A DNA stretch of 16,464 nt from Patescibacteria group bacterium (GTDB lineage Bacteria > Patescibacteriota > Patescibacteriia > Patescibacteriales > GWC2-42-12), in NCBI GenBank assembly GCA_018817545.1, contig JAHITL010000049.1, forward strand, positions 1-16,464, in the 5' to 3' direction. The notes under the pieces are model-generated. The model searched no databases, was not told where the DNA came from, and worked only from the letters and a program-made list of their open reading frames with translations. The translations under genes were made by a program, and so were the position numbers. Every line of letters starts with the position of its first letter. Position 1 is the first letter of the stretch. Shown one piece after another: positions 6,281 to 14,342 of this stretch.

Positions 6281-9223
6281 ATGGACAAAGAGAAATTAGA
6301 AAATAATCAATCTAGTAAAAATCCTTTTTCAGTTATAGAAGAGGATGTTTTGAATTTTTGGGATAAAAATGAAATTTTTAAAAAATCAATAGAAAAAGAG
6401 GCGCCAAAAGGAAATTATATTTTTAATGATGGGCCACCATTTATTACGGGTTTGCCTCATTATGCTACTTTGCTTCCAAGTATTGCAAAGGATGTAATCC
6501 CAAGATATTGGACTATGAAAGGATATAGAGTAGAACGTATTTGGGGTTGGGATTGTCATGGCTTGCCAGCTGAAAATAAAGTTGAAGAAGAGCTTGGATT
6601 GAAAAATAAAAAAGATATTGAAGAATTAGGGGTTGATAAATTTATTGACGCTTGCCGATCATATGTTAATAAAGGATCTGAACAATGGGAATGGTATATA
6701 AATAGAATTGGTCGTTGGGTTGATATGAAAAATGCTTATAGAACCATGGATTTAAAATTTATGGAAAGTGTTATTTGGTCTTTTAAAAAATTATATGATG
6801 AAGGTTTTATTTATGAGGGTTATCGCACTAGTTTGCATTGCCCACGTTGCGCTACTCCGTTATCAAAATTTGAAATTACGATGGATGCTGGTTCATATAA
6901 AGATGTTACAGACAAAACAGCGATAGTTAAATTTAAAATTATTGATAATAATAAAATAGAAAACAATACATACATATTGGCATGGACAACTACGCCATGG
7001 ACTTTGCCTGGAAATTTAGCTTTAGCAATCAATAAAAATATAAATTATATAAAACTACAAATTATAAACAATGAATTAGAAAAAAATAATTTTTATATTT
7101 TAGCGGAAGAAAGAATAACAGATGTTTTAAAAGATAAAAATTATAAAATAGTTGAAAAATTTAAAGGAGAAAAACTAATTAATTTACAATATGAACCAAT
7201 ATATAAAATTAATAATAATGAAATAATAAAATCAAAAAAAGTTTATAAAATTTATCATGGTGATTTTGTGACAACTGAAGATGGAACTGGCGTTGTTCAT
7301 ATTGCGCCAAATTTTGGTGAAGACGATTTTGAACTTGGAAAAAAAGTTGACTTGCCAATGATTGATTTAATGGATGAAAATGGAATTTATTCAGAAGCAA
7401 TGGAAAAATGGAATGGATATTATTTTAAAAAAGCCAATAGAGATGTCTTGCTTGATTTAGAAAAAGAAAATATTATTTTTTCAATTTCTGATTATACTCA
7501 TTCTTATCCTTTTTGTTATCGTTGTAATACGCCATTAATTTATAAAACTCAGAAGGCTTGGTATTTAAATATACAAAAAATTAAAGAAAAAATGCTGAAA
7601 ACAAATGAAGAAATAAACTGGGTGCCAGAATATTTTAAAGAAGGACGATTTAAAAATAATATTGAAAGTGCTCCAGATTGGTGTTTATCACGATCTCGCT
7701 ATTGGGGATCTCCTATTCCAGTATGGAGATGTTCTAATTGTAATAAAATAAAAGTTTTAGGATCAATTGAAGAAATTGAAAAATTGAGCGGAAAAAAGGT
7801 AAAAGATTTGCATCGACCGGACATAGACGAACATGAGTTGAAATGTGAATGTGGAAATACAATGGAAAGAGTTAAAGAAGTATTTGACTGCTGGTTTGAA
7901 TCTGGAGCTATGCCTTTTGCTCAATTTCATTATCCGTTTGAAAAACAAAATGATTTTAAAAATCTATTTCCGGCTGATTTTATTATAGAATATACAGGAC
8001 AACTGAGAGGTTGGTTTTATTATTTGCATGTCTTATCAAATGCTTTGTTTGATTCAATTTCTTTTAAAAATGTTATTGTAAGTGGAGTTTTAGCAGGTAC
8101 TGACGGACGGAAAATGAGTAAGTCATTCGGTAATTATCCAGATCCGCGCGCGACATTGGAAAAATATGGTAGCGATGCATTGCGTATGTATTTTATGAAT
8201 AGTCAAATTATGCTTGGTAACGATACGAGTTTATCTGAAATTGAAATTCAAGACGCGTTAAGAAAAAATGTAATTGTTTTTTGGAATGTTGTTAAATTTT
8301 ATGAATTATTCGCGCATAATTTAGAAGAAGAAACTTTATTAAACGATACAAAAAATATTCTTGATCAATGGATTTTAATTAAACTTAATCAATTAATTAA
8401 AAAAGTAACTGAAAATTTAGAAAAATATAATTTGCCAGAAGCCTCTCGTCCAATAAGTGAATTTATTGATGATTTATCAACTTGGTATTTGCGTCGTTCG
8501 CGCGATCGATTTAAGGGTGAAGATGAAAAAGACAAACAAGCAGCTTTAATTACAACTAATTATGTTTTAACACAATTGTCAAAAATAATGGCGCCTTTTA
8601 CACCATTTATTGCTGAACAAATTTGGCAAAAAGTTTCTGGATATAATTTTATTGATGAAAATAAAAGTGTTCATTTGGAAAGTTGGCCACAGGTGGAATC
8701 AGGAATTAGGAATCAAGAATTAGGGGTTTTAGAAGAAATGCTTGTTGTTAGAAAAATTGTTGAATTGGGATTAGCCAAGAGAGATGAGGCAGGAATTAAG
8801 ATAAGACAAACACTAGAAAAATTTTCAATTTTCAATTTTCAATTTTCAATTAATGAAGATTATTTAAAATTAATAAAGGATGAATTGAATGTTAAAAATA
8901 TTGTCTGTAAAAAAGGAGATGGCGATATGCTAGTTGAGCTTGATACAAATATTACGCCAGAATTAAAATTAGAGGGGTTAAAACGTGAGATAGTTAGGCA
9001 GGTGAATATGATGCGTAAGCAGGCCGGATTTACGATTGAAGATAAAATAATTTTAAGTTGGCAAAGTGAAAGCGATTTAATTAAGCAAGTTATAGAAAAG
9101 ATGGGCGATGAAATTAAAAAAGATACATTAAGCGAAAAAATAATTAATAATGATGTAGAAGAAAAAAAAGAAATAAATCTTAATGGCGAGAAAATTATGT
9201 TAGGAATGGTATGTCAAAAGTAA
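6281..9223 (+). CDS. ileS: Isoleucyl-tRNA synthetase (type 2-like)
   Basis: A 980-residue class I synthetase that charges tRNA-Ile. Parts in order: catalytic Rossmann fold with GPPFITGLPHYATLLPSIAKD (51-71), DCHGLPAE (91-98), zinc-knuckle-like CPRC (187-190); CP1 editing domain with WTTTPWTLPGN (235-245) and GTGVVHIAPNFGEDD (335-349); further Cys pairs at 412-415 and 484-487; VFDCWFESGAMPFAQ (534-548); KMSKS (611-615, intact); anticodon-binding domain (about 690-800) and a C-terminal extension. The VFDCWFESG stretch and overall pattern fit the eukaryote-like type 2 IleRS, the form generally linked to mupirocin resistance. Oddities: the HIGH signature reads HYAT (60-63), and two short DNA repeats are translated in the C-terminal region (residues about 806-815 and 847-857). 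No Shine-Dalgarno site. Its last 13 bases overlap the next gene, so the two are probably one operon. Confidence 0.96.
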   Translation: MDKEKLENNQSSKNPFSVIEEDVLNFWDKNEIFKKSIEKEAPKGNYIFNDGPPFITGLPHYATLLPSIAKDVIPRYWTMKGYRVERIWGWDCHGLPAENKVEEELGLKNKKDIEELGVDKFIDACRSYVNKGSEQWEWYINRIGRWVDMKNAYRTMDLKFMESVIWSFKKLYDEGFIYEGYRTSLHCPRCATPLSKFEITMDAGSYKDVTDKTAIVKFKIIDNNKIENNTYILAWTTTPWTLPGNLALAINKNINYIKLQIINNELEKNNFYILAEERITDVLKDKNYKIVEKFKGEKLINLQYEPIYKINNNEIIKSKKVYKIYHGDFVTTEDGTGVVHIAPNFGEDDFELGKKVDLPMIDLMDENGIYSEAMEKWNGYYFKKANRDVLLDLEKENIIFSISDYTHSYPFCYRCNTPLIYKTQKAWYLNIQKIKEKMLKTNEEINWVPEYFKEGRFKNNIESAPDWCLSRSRYWGSPIPVWRCSNCNKIKVLGSIEEIEKLSGKKVKDLHRPDIDEHELKCECGNTMERVKEVFDCWFESGAMPFAQFHYPFEKQNDFKNLFPADFIIEYTGQLRGWFYYLHVLSNALFDSISFKNVIVSGVLAGTDGRKMSKSFGNYPDPRATLEKYGSDALRMYFMNSQIMLGNDTSLSEIEIQDALRKNVIVFWNVVKFYELFAHNLEEETLLNDTKNILDQWILIKLNQLIKKVTENLEKYNLPEASRPISEFIDDLSTWYLRRSRDRFKGEDEKDKQAALITTNYVLTQLSKIMAPFTPFIAEQIWQKVSGYNFIDENKSVHLESWPQVESGIRNQELGVLEEMLVVRKIVELGLAKRDEAGIKIRQTLEKFSIFNFQFSINEDYLKLIKDELNVKNIVCKKGDGDMLVELDTNITPELKLEGLKREIVRQVNMMRKQAGFTIEDKIILSWQSESDLIKQVIEKMGDEIKKDTLSEKIINNDVEEKKEINLNGEKIMLGMVCQK
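8695..8726 (+). repeat. Dispersed GGAATTAG-type repeat inside ileS
   Basis: Degenerate tandem copies (GGAATC AGGAATTAGG AATCAAGAATTAGGGG) encode residues SGIRNQELGV. The same words occur at the rpsB-tsf junction (1186-1216), where they are partly intergenic. The site lies in a variable linker after the anticodon-binding domain, so it can be tolerated in frame. Confidence 0.65.
8822..8849 (+). repeat. Heptanucleotide tandem repeat (TTTTCAA x4) inside ileS
   Basis: Four exact copies of TTTTCAA are in tandem. Because the period is 7, the reading phase rotates, giving FSIFNFQFSIN (residues 848-858). The peptide sits between LEKxx and the family-like EDYLKLIKDELNVK stretch, so it looks like an in-frame expansion in a variable loop. 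Change in copy number would shift the frame. Confidence 0.8.
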
Positions 9224-10230
9224 AAGCTTTAGTGTTATTATCAGGAGGATTAGATTCAATGTTGGCTGCTAGAGTTTTGATGGGGCAGGGAATTGAAGTG
9301 GTTGGGGCGAGTTTTAAAAGTTGTTTTTTTAGTACAGAAAAAGCTAAAAGAACAGCTGAACAATTGGATATAAAATTAATAGAAGTTGATTTTTCTGAAG
9401 AACATTTAAAAATGGTAAAAAATCCAACGTATGGTTATGGGAAAAATGCAAATCCTTGTATTGATTGTCATGGAATGATGTTAAAAAAAGCTAGTGAGAT
9501 AATGAAAAAGGATGGATTTGATTTTATTGCAACAGGAGAGGTGCTAGGGCAGAGACCAATGTCTCAAAATAAAGATGCTTTAAAAATAGTAGAAAAAATT
9601 TCTGGATTAGAAGGAAAATTAATTAGACCATTGTCGGCTAAATTGTTAGATGAAACTGAAAATGAAAAACTTGGTAAAGTAAATAGAGAAAAATTATTAG
9701 ATATTAGTGGAAGATCGCGACAGATGCAGTTAGAATTAGTAAAAAAATATAATATAAAAGAATATGCAAGCCCTGGCGGAGGATGTTTGTTAACTGAACC
9801 TGATTTTGGTAAAAAGTTATTCAAAATGTTTGAATATTGGCAAAATTGTGATGGTAATGATATTGCATTATTAAAAAATGGAAGAGTTCTTTGGTTCAAT
9901 TTTAAAGATAATAAAAAAATTTTAGTGATTATAGGCAGAGATGAAAATGAAAATAAAAATTTATTAAATTTAAAACAAGCGGATGATATTATTATTGAAT
10001 TACTTGATTTAGCAGGGCCAATAAGTTTAATTAGAATTAAAGAGTATAAGTTGGAAATTAAAAATAAGATAAGCGAAGTTGATATTCCTATTAAAATTAA
10101 AACAAGCGATTTTAATATTGAAGAAGAAAAAAGTTTTATTGAAATATTAAATATTGTAAAATTATTAACTGGATATTATACTACTAAAGCAAGAGGACAA
10201 AAAAATATTAAAATAGCTGCTAGAAACTAA
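9211..10230 (+). CDS. PP-loop ATPase with C-terminal NFACT-R/DUF814-type region, predicted tRNA thiolation enzyme
   Basis: A 339-residue protein. N-terminal PP-loop pyrophosphatase SGGLDSMLAA (11-20) activates a substrate with ATP. NPCIDCHGMM (81-90, Cys83/Cys86), ATGEVLGQRPMSQN (107-120) and PGGGCLLTEPDF (188-199, Cys192) follow. The NPC-x-x-C plus a second distant Cys resembles the catalytic pair of MnmA/TrmU tRNA 2-thiouridylases, while database naming of such proteins often uses ThiI (4-thiouridine at position 8). The C-terminal half (about 200-339, with GRVLWFNF and a final ARGQKNIKIAARN) looks like the RNA-binding NFACT-R-type domain that Burroughs and Aravind linked to RNA modification. 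So a tRNA sulfur-transfer role is well supported, but the exact position is not. The ATG lies inside the last codons of ileS (13-base overlap), with AGGA six bases upstream, one of the few Shine-Dalgarno-like sites here. Confidence 0.8.
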   Translation: MSKVKALVLLSGGLDSMLAARVLMGQGIEVVGASFKSCFFSTEKAKRTAEQLDIKLIEVDFSEEHLKMVKNPTYGYGKNANPCIDCHGMMLKKASEIMKKDGFDFIATGEVLGQRPMSQNKDALKIVEKISGLEGKLIRPLSAKLLDETENEKLGKVNREKLLDISGRSRQMQLELVKKYNIKEYASPGGGCLLTEPDFGKKLFKMFEYWQNCDGNDIALLKNGRVLWFNFKDNKKILVIIGRDENENKNLLNLKQADDIIIELLDLAGPISLIRIKEYKLEIKNKISEVDIPIKIKTSDFNIEEEKSFIEILNIVKLLTGYYTTKARGQKNIKIAARN

Positions 10231-10458
10231 TTTTTAATTTTGTAATTTTTAAATTTTTAAATAAATCTAAATTTTTAATTTTTAAACTAATTAAATTAAA
10301 AATTAAATTATTAAAAATTATTTATAAAATTTAAAATTATAAAATTAAAAATTTCTAAAAGCTATAAACTCTAGTGTTCTCATTTCATACCGATCTTAAC
10401 CCTTAATATTTTAGAATTTAAATAAATTAACTAATTAATTAATTAATAAACAAAATTT
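10231..10458. repeat. AT-only intergenic repeat stretch
   Basis: From 10231 to about 10350 the spacer is nearly pure A/T built from AATTTTTAATTTTGTAATTT words on one side and their complements (AAATTATAAAATTAAAAATT) on the other, so it can fold on itself. The same words flank the 46-bp repeat at 4996-5016 and 15010-15085 and the mreC upstream region (4826-4862). From 10360 to 10458 there is a more mixed sequence that probably holds the lemA promoter, but I cannot name convincing boxes. Confidence 0.5.
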
Positions 10459-11025
10459 ATGAAAAAAACGTTAATTATTGTTTTAACTGCGATTGCAGTT
10501 GTGGTTGTAGCCATAGTTTTTTATGGTTGGGGTGTCTATAATAAAATTGTTACAGCTAATGAAGCAGTAAACGGTCAATGGGCGCAAGTTGAGACTCAAT
10601 TTCAGAGACGTTTTGATTTAATTCCTAATTTAGTTGAGACTGTTAAAGGCGCGATGCAACAAGAACAAAAAGTTTTTGGTGATTTAGCTGAAGCAAGAAC
10701 TCGTTATGCTGGAGCTAAAACAGCTGACGCTAAAGCTGAGGCTGTTGGTGGAGTAGAAAGCGCTTTTGCTAGATTGTTAGTAGTTATGGAAAATTATCCT
10801 CAACTTAAGTCTGTTGAAACAACACAAACATTAATGGCACAATTAGAAGGTACTGAAAATCGTGTAAGTGTTGAACGTAAAAGATTTAATGATTTAGCTA
10901 GAGACTTTAATGTGATGATTAAACGTTTTCCTGCTAAGTTATTTGCTTCTTCGTTTGGTTTTAGTGAGAAAAAATACATCCAGTCAGTTGCAGGCGCTGA
11001 AAATGCTCCAGCTGTGAAATTTTAA
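10459..11025 (+). CDS. lemA: LemA family membrane protein
   Basis: A 188-residue LemA protein. It has an N-terminal membrane anchor (about 4-23, Leu/Ile/Val rich) followed by the family-typical YNKIVTANEAVNGQWAQVETQFQRRFDLIPNLVETVKG (27-64), ENYPQLKS (111-118), the helical TENRVSVERKRFNDLARDFN (132-151) and FPAKLFASSFGF (157-168). The bulk is an all-helical soluble domain on one face of the membrane. Length is typical and the gene looks intact. The molecular role of LemA is poorly defined. In many bacteria lemA precedes a TPM-domain gene, and that is the arrangement here (79-base spacer). The start is the first ATG in frame, preceded by an AT-rich, Shine-Dalgarno-free region. Confidence 0.95.
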   Translation: MKKTLIIVLTAIAVVVVAIVFYGWGVYNKIVTANEAVNGQWAQVETQFQRRFDLIPNLVETVKGAMQQEQKVFGDLAEARTRYAGAKTADAKAEAVGGVESAFARLLVVMENYPQLKSVETTQTLMAQLEGTENRVSVERKRFNDLARDFNVMIKRFPAKLFASSFGFSEKKYIQSVAGAENAPAVKF

Positions 11026-11104
11026 ATCAAAAATATTTTTTTTGTTTAAAAACATATTCGGAGACAGACCCATTAAGCAATAAACTTTTTTAGATTTTTG
11101 ATTT

Positions 11105-11968
11105 ATGATTAAATTAATTAAACAAGTAAGTTGTATTTTTTTATTGTTATTAATTGCTTCGCCGTGTTTAGCTTATTATAATCCAGGTAAGCCAGCAGGC
11201 TTTGTTAATGATTTTGCTAATGTTTTAACTAATGAGCAGAAGCAAAATTTAGAAAATAAATTAAGTGAATTTACTAAAATTAGTAGTAATGAGATTTCAG
11301 TTGTTATTATTAAAAGTTTAAAAGATGATACTGTTGAAAATTTTGCTGTTCAATTATTTAAGGATTGGGGGATCGGTAAAAAAGGTAAAGATAATGGAGT
11401 TTTAATTTTAGTTGCGATTGATGATAGAAAAATGCGTATAGAAGTTGGTTATGGATTAGAAGGAGCTTTAACTGACGCGCAAAGTTCTTGGATTGGCAAT
11501 CAAATTATAAAACCTGCTTTTAAGTCTGGTGATTATTATCAAGGATTTAATGGCGCTGTTGATAAAATTATATTAGCAACAAAAGGTGAATATATTCCCG
11601 AAGATAAAGGAAATGAAACAAAACAATCAGGAGTTAATTTAGATGTTATTTTTTATATAGCTATTTTTGGTTTTATGTGGCTGTCTAGTATTTTGGGGAG
11701 AAGTAAGTCTTGGTGGCTTGGTGGAGCAATTGGTGGAGTTGTAGGAATAATTATTGGTTTATTCAAAGGTTTTTTATTTTTTGGTTTAATTTCTATTGCT
11801 GTTTTAGCGCCACTTGGGTTATTGTTTGATTTCTTTGTTTCTAAAAGTTATCAAAAAAGTAAGGCCTCTGGAATTTTTCCATGGTGGATTGGTGGTGGTC
11901 GTGGTGGAGGATTCGGTGGATTTGGTGGAGGAAGTTCAGGAGGAGGAGGTTTTAGCGGTGATTGGTAA
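11105..11968 (+). CDS. TPM-domain (YgcG-type) secreted/membrane protein
   Basis: A 287-residue protein. It has a signal peptide (1-23, hydrophobic core IFLLLLIASPCLA, likely cut before YYNPG) and then a TPM domain (about 30-155) with VNDFANVLT (34-42), NEISVVIIKSL (62-72), FKDWGIGKKGKDNGVLILVA (85-104), RKMRIEVGYGLEGALTDAQ (108-126). Two or three hydrophobic segments (about 178-197, 203-222, 226-245) and a glycine-rich tail (263-287) ending GGGGFSGDW follow. The layout of signal peptide, TPM, membrane region and Gly-rich end is the usual one for LemA-linked TPM proteins. The domain was once called a phosphatase in plants, but bacterial function is uncertain. A frame-shifted alternative at 11814-12125 is a shadow of the Gly-rich tail plus downstream repeat. 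Confidence 0.92.
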   Translation: MIKLIKQVSCIFLLLLIASPCLAYYNPGKPAGFVNDFANVLTNEQKQNLENKLSEFTKISSNEISVVIIKSLKDDTVENFAVQLFKDWGIGKKGKDNGVLILVAIDDRKMRIEVGYGLEGALTDAQSSWIGNQIIKPAFKSGDYYQGFNGAVDKIILATKGEYIPEDKGNETKQSGVNLDVIFYIAIFGFMWLSSILGRSKSWWLGGAIGGVVGIIIGLFKGFLFFGLISIAVLAPLGLLFDFFVSKSYQKSKASGIFPWWIGGGRGGGFGGFGGGSSGGGGFSGDW

Positions 11969-11987
11969 TGCGAAACAATGTTTTTTT

Positions 11988-12103
11988 GTTATTCCAGCAG
12001 AGCCCAAAAAGCGGGAACCCATGTTTTTTTTGTCATCCCCCCCCCGCAACTTGCGGGGGGAATCCATTTCATTATTAAATTTTAATACGGAGTTTTTGTT
12101 AAA
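11988..12103. repeat. Composite palindromic repeat element (two heads and one tail), copy A
   Basis: Two hairpin-bearing heads lie in tandem: GTTATTCCAGCAGAGCCC/AAAAAGCGGGAACCC (11988-12020) and GTCATCC with a nine-C run that pairs with GCGGGGGG (12037-12060). A tail follows (about 12061-12103: AATCCATTTCATT, AAATTTTAATAC, GAGTTTTT, TTAAA). The head and tail recur at 15701-15769. The type resembles the widespread GTCATTCCCGC/GCGGGAATCC palindromes of many bacterial genomes. The strong GC stem (CCCCCCGC/GCGGGGGG, loop AACTT) could also block or end transcription from the TPM gene, but no T-run follows it. Confidence 0.75.
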
Positions 12104-12141
12104 GGGTCTTTTAGTAAATTATTAAAAAAAATTTAAAACTT

Positions 12142-13569
12142 ATGAAAAAAATTGATTATCAAAAATTAGAAAAACAACTTAAACTTGAGAAAAAAAGTTG
12201 TTGGGAAATTTGGGACGGAAAAACCAAAAAAGAAGCTTTTGATTTTGCTGAGGGTTATAAAAAATTTATCAGTGAATCTAAAACAGAAAGTGAAGCTGTA
12301 GAAACTGGAATTAAATTAGCCAAAGAAAATGGTTTTATTGATATAAAAGAAGCAAAATTATTAAAAGCTGGCGATAAAATTTATACTGTTAATCGTGATA
12401 AAAGTTTATTTTTAGCTAGAATTGGCAAACAAGGATTAGACAAAGGAATGAAAATAATAATGTCGCATATTGATTCTCCTCATTTAGATTTTAAAATAAA
12501 TCCATTTTATGAAGATGAAAATTTAGCTTTTGCTAAAACTCATTATTATGGTGGAATTAAAAAATATCAATGGCCAACAATTTCTTTGGCTTTGCACGGA
12601 GTTGTTTATTTGGAAAATGGAAAAAAAATAAATATAAAAATTGGAGAACAAGATGACGAGCCAATTTTTATGATTACTGATTTATTGCCACATTTAGATC
12701 GGTCAATTGATTCTGGTGGTAAGGCTGAATATCATAAAATTAAGGGAGAGGAATTAAATTTATTATTAGGCTCTTTACCTGTTAATGATAAAAAAATTAA
12801 AGAGAAAGTCAAGTTGGCAATATTGGAATATCTTTTTAATAAATATGGCATTAAAGAAGATGATTTGGCTAGCGCTGAAATACAAGTCGTGCCGAGTGAA
12901 AAAGCTAGAGATTTAGGTTTTGACAGAAGTTTGATTTCTGCTTATGGTCAGGATGATAAGGCTTGCGCTTATTCATCGTTGATGAGTTTTTTAGACGCCA
13001 AAGTAGTTGATCAAACTCAAATTTGTGTTTGGACAGATAGAGAAGAAATAGGTTCAGACGGAAATACCAGCACCCAGTCATTATTTTTTGAAAGTTTTAT
13101 GCTTGATATTTTAAAGTTAAGTCAAAATAAAGGTGGCTTAGAAGAAGTCTATCATTCATATAATATTAGCCAAGCGATTTCAGCTGATGTAACGGTAGCT
13201 GTTGACCCTGATTATAAAGACGTTTATGATTTACGAAATGCTTGTAGAATGGGTTTTGGTTTGGCCATTGAAAAATATACTGGCCATGGCGGTAAATATG
13301 AAACTTCAGAAGCTTCGGCGCAATTTATATATGAATTAAAAAAAGTTTTTAATCAAGATAAAAATATAGTTTGTCAATTTGCTGGAGGAACAGGTGGTAA
13401 AGTTGATCAAGGCGGTGGAGGAACTATTGCTAAATATTTAGCTAATCGCAATATTGATGTTGTTGACGCTGGCATTGCTTTGTTTAATATGCACGCGCCT
13501 TTAGAAATTGCTTCCAAAGCTGATATTTATTGCGCTTATTTAGGATACAAAGCTTTTTATCAGGGATAA
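12142..13569 (+). CDS. M18-family metalloaminopeptidase
   Basis: A 475-residue cytosolic aminopeptidase of family M18 (aminopeptidase I), clipping N-terminal residues from peptides with two metal ions. Metal and active-site segments are visible: SHIDSPHLDFK (108-118, metal His109, Asp111), AYGQDDKACAY (267-277, bridging Asp271 or 272), DREEIGSDGNTS (299-310, catalytic and metal Glu301/302), ISADVTVAVDP (346-356, Asp349), NMHAPLEI (449-456, metal His451). The GGTGGKVDQGGGGTIA stretch (415-430) precedes the C-terminal His. Length fits the clostridial-type branch. It starts 38 bases after the repeat element and is not tightly linked to neighbours. It ends 82 bases before hrcA; that spacer holds the heat-shock promoter. 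Confidence 0.93.
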   Translation: MKKIDYQKLEKQLKLEKKSCWEIWDGKTKKEAFDFAEGYKKFISESKTESEAVETGIKLAKENGFIDIKEAKLLKAGDKIYTVNRDKSLFLARIGKQGLDKGMKIIMSHIDSPHLDFKINPFYEDENLAFAKTHYYGGIKKYQWPTISLALHGVVYLENGKKINIKIGEQDDEPIFMITDLLPHLDRSIDSGGKAEYHKIKGEELNLLLGSLPVNDKKIKEKVKLAILEYLFNKYGIKEDDLASAEIQVVPSEKARDLGFDRSLISAYGQDDKACAYSSLMSFLDAKVVDQTQICVWTDREEIGSDGNTSTQSLFFESFMLDILKLSQNKGGLEEVYHSYNISQAISADVTVAVDPDYKDVYDLRNACRMGFGLAIEKYTGHGGKYETSEASAQFIYELKKVFNQDKNIVCQFAGGTGGKVDQGGGGTIAKYLANRNIDVVDAGIALFNMHAPLEIASKADIYCAYLGYKAFYQG

Positions 13570-13594
13570 TGTATTAAGTTTTTAAGTATTACAT

Positions 13595-13621
13595 TTAGCA
13601 CTCTTGACAAGGGAGTGCTAA
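13595..13621. promoter_or_regulatory. CIRCE operator (HrcA binding site)
   Basis: TTAGCACTC (13595-13603), nine bases, then GAGTGCTAA (13613-13621): a perfect match to the CIRCE inverted repeat bound by HrcA. Its nine-base centre contains the -35 box TTGACA. The operator thus overlaps the promoter of hrcA itself, predicting autorepression that is relieved on heat shock. Confidence 0.97.
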
Positions 13622-13631
13622 ATAGTATATT
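13604..13631 (+). promoter_or_regulatory. Heat-shock operon promoter inside CIRCE
   Basis: The -35 TTGACA (13604-13609) is followed after 16 bases by TATATT (13626-13631), 5/6 to the -10 consensus. Transcription would begin near 13638, only about 14 bases before the hrcA ATG, so the message would be nearly leaderless. HrcA bound at CIRCE would cover the -35. Confidence 0.75.
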
Positions 13632-13651
13632 ATTAAAAATATAAAAATTTT

Positions 13652-14338
13652 ATGGACAAAAGGACGATTTTAATTCTTAATATTATTATTAAAGAACATA
13701 TAAAAACAGGCGCTTTGGTTGGGTCAGAAGTTCTAGTTGACAAATATAAATTAGATATTTCTCCGGCTACTGTTAGAAATGAAATGGCTGAATTAGAGAA
13801 GACTGGATATATTGCGCAACAATATACTTCATCTGGTCGTATTCCTACTGAAAAAGCATATAATTTTTATTTAGAAAATTTGGAAGAAAAAAAAATAGGA
13901 ATAACAGAAAGTAAAATTTTTTCTGAATTATTAAAAAATAAAGATGAATTAAGTTTTAAACAAGTTGCTAAAGAACTTGCTAAAGTCTCTAATAACGCTG
14001 TATTTTGGGCATTTCATCAGAATAATTTGTATTATACAGGTATTTCTAATTTATTATCTCAACCTGAATTTTGTCAGACTGAATTGATTTATGATATTTC
14101 TAAAATTATTGATCAGGTAGACGAAATAATAAATAATATTTTTAATAAAATTAAAGAAGAGCCGCAAATTTTTCTTGGGTCGACAAACCCTTTTGGAGAT
14201 TTTTGCGGAACAATTTTAGTTAAATATAAATTTAAAAATAATATTGGTTTATTTGGTATTCTTGGTCCAATGAGAATGGATTATGAAAAAAATTTAGCTT
14301 TAATAAAATTTATTAATAATAAAATCATTGAAAAATAA
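13652..14338 (+). CDS. hrcA: Heat-inducible transcription repressor HrcA (short form)
   Basis: A 228-residue HrcA, the repressor that binds CIRCE. The N-terminal winged helix is clear: SEVLVDKYKLDISPATVRNEMAELEKTGYIAQQYTSSGRIPTEKAY (25-70). The C-terminal part keeps the family end IFLGSTNPFGDF (173-184), LVKYKF and GILGPMRMDYEKNLALIKFI (202-221). Typical HrcA proteins are about 340 residues, so roughly 100 residues of the middle (GAF-like/insertion region) are missing or shrunken, while both conserved ends are present. That looks like a compact form rather than a broken gene. The perfect CIRCE just upstream supports function. A 4-base gap leads to grpE. Confidence 0.93.
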   Translation: MDKRTILILNIIIKEHIKTGALVGSEVLVDKYKLDISPATVRNEMAELEKTGYIAQQYTSSGRIPTEKAYNFYLENLEEKKIGITESKIFSELLKNKDELSFKQVAKELAKVSNNAVFWAFHQNNLYYTGISNLLSQPEFCQTELIYDISKIIDQVDEIINNIFNKIKEEPQIFLGSTNPFGDFCGTILVKYKFKNNIGLFGILGPMRMDYEKNLALIKFINNKIIEK

Positions 14339-14342
14339 CACT

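Noticed and set aside
11814..12125. Possible 103-residue frame downstream of the TPM gene
   Set aside because: It is an out-of-frame reading of the Gly-rich tail followed by the palindromic repeat; no family-like features.
14328..14342. TTG start for grpE giving 5 more residues
   Set aside because: It overlaps hrcA, and all other genes here use ATG preceded by T; ATG 14343 fits that pattern and the 4-base gap.
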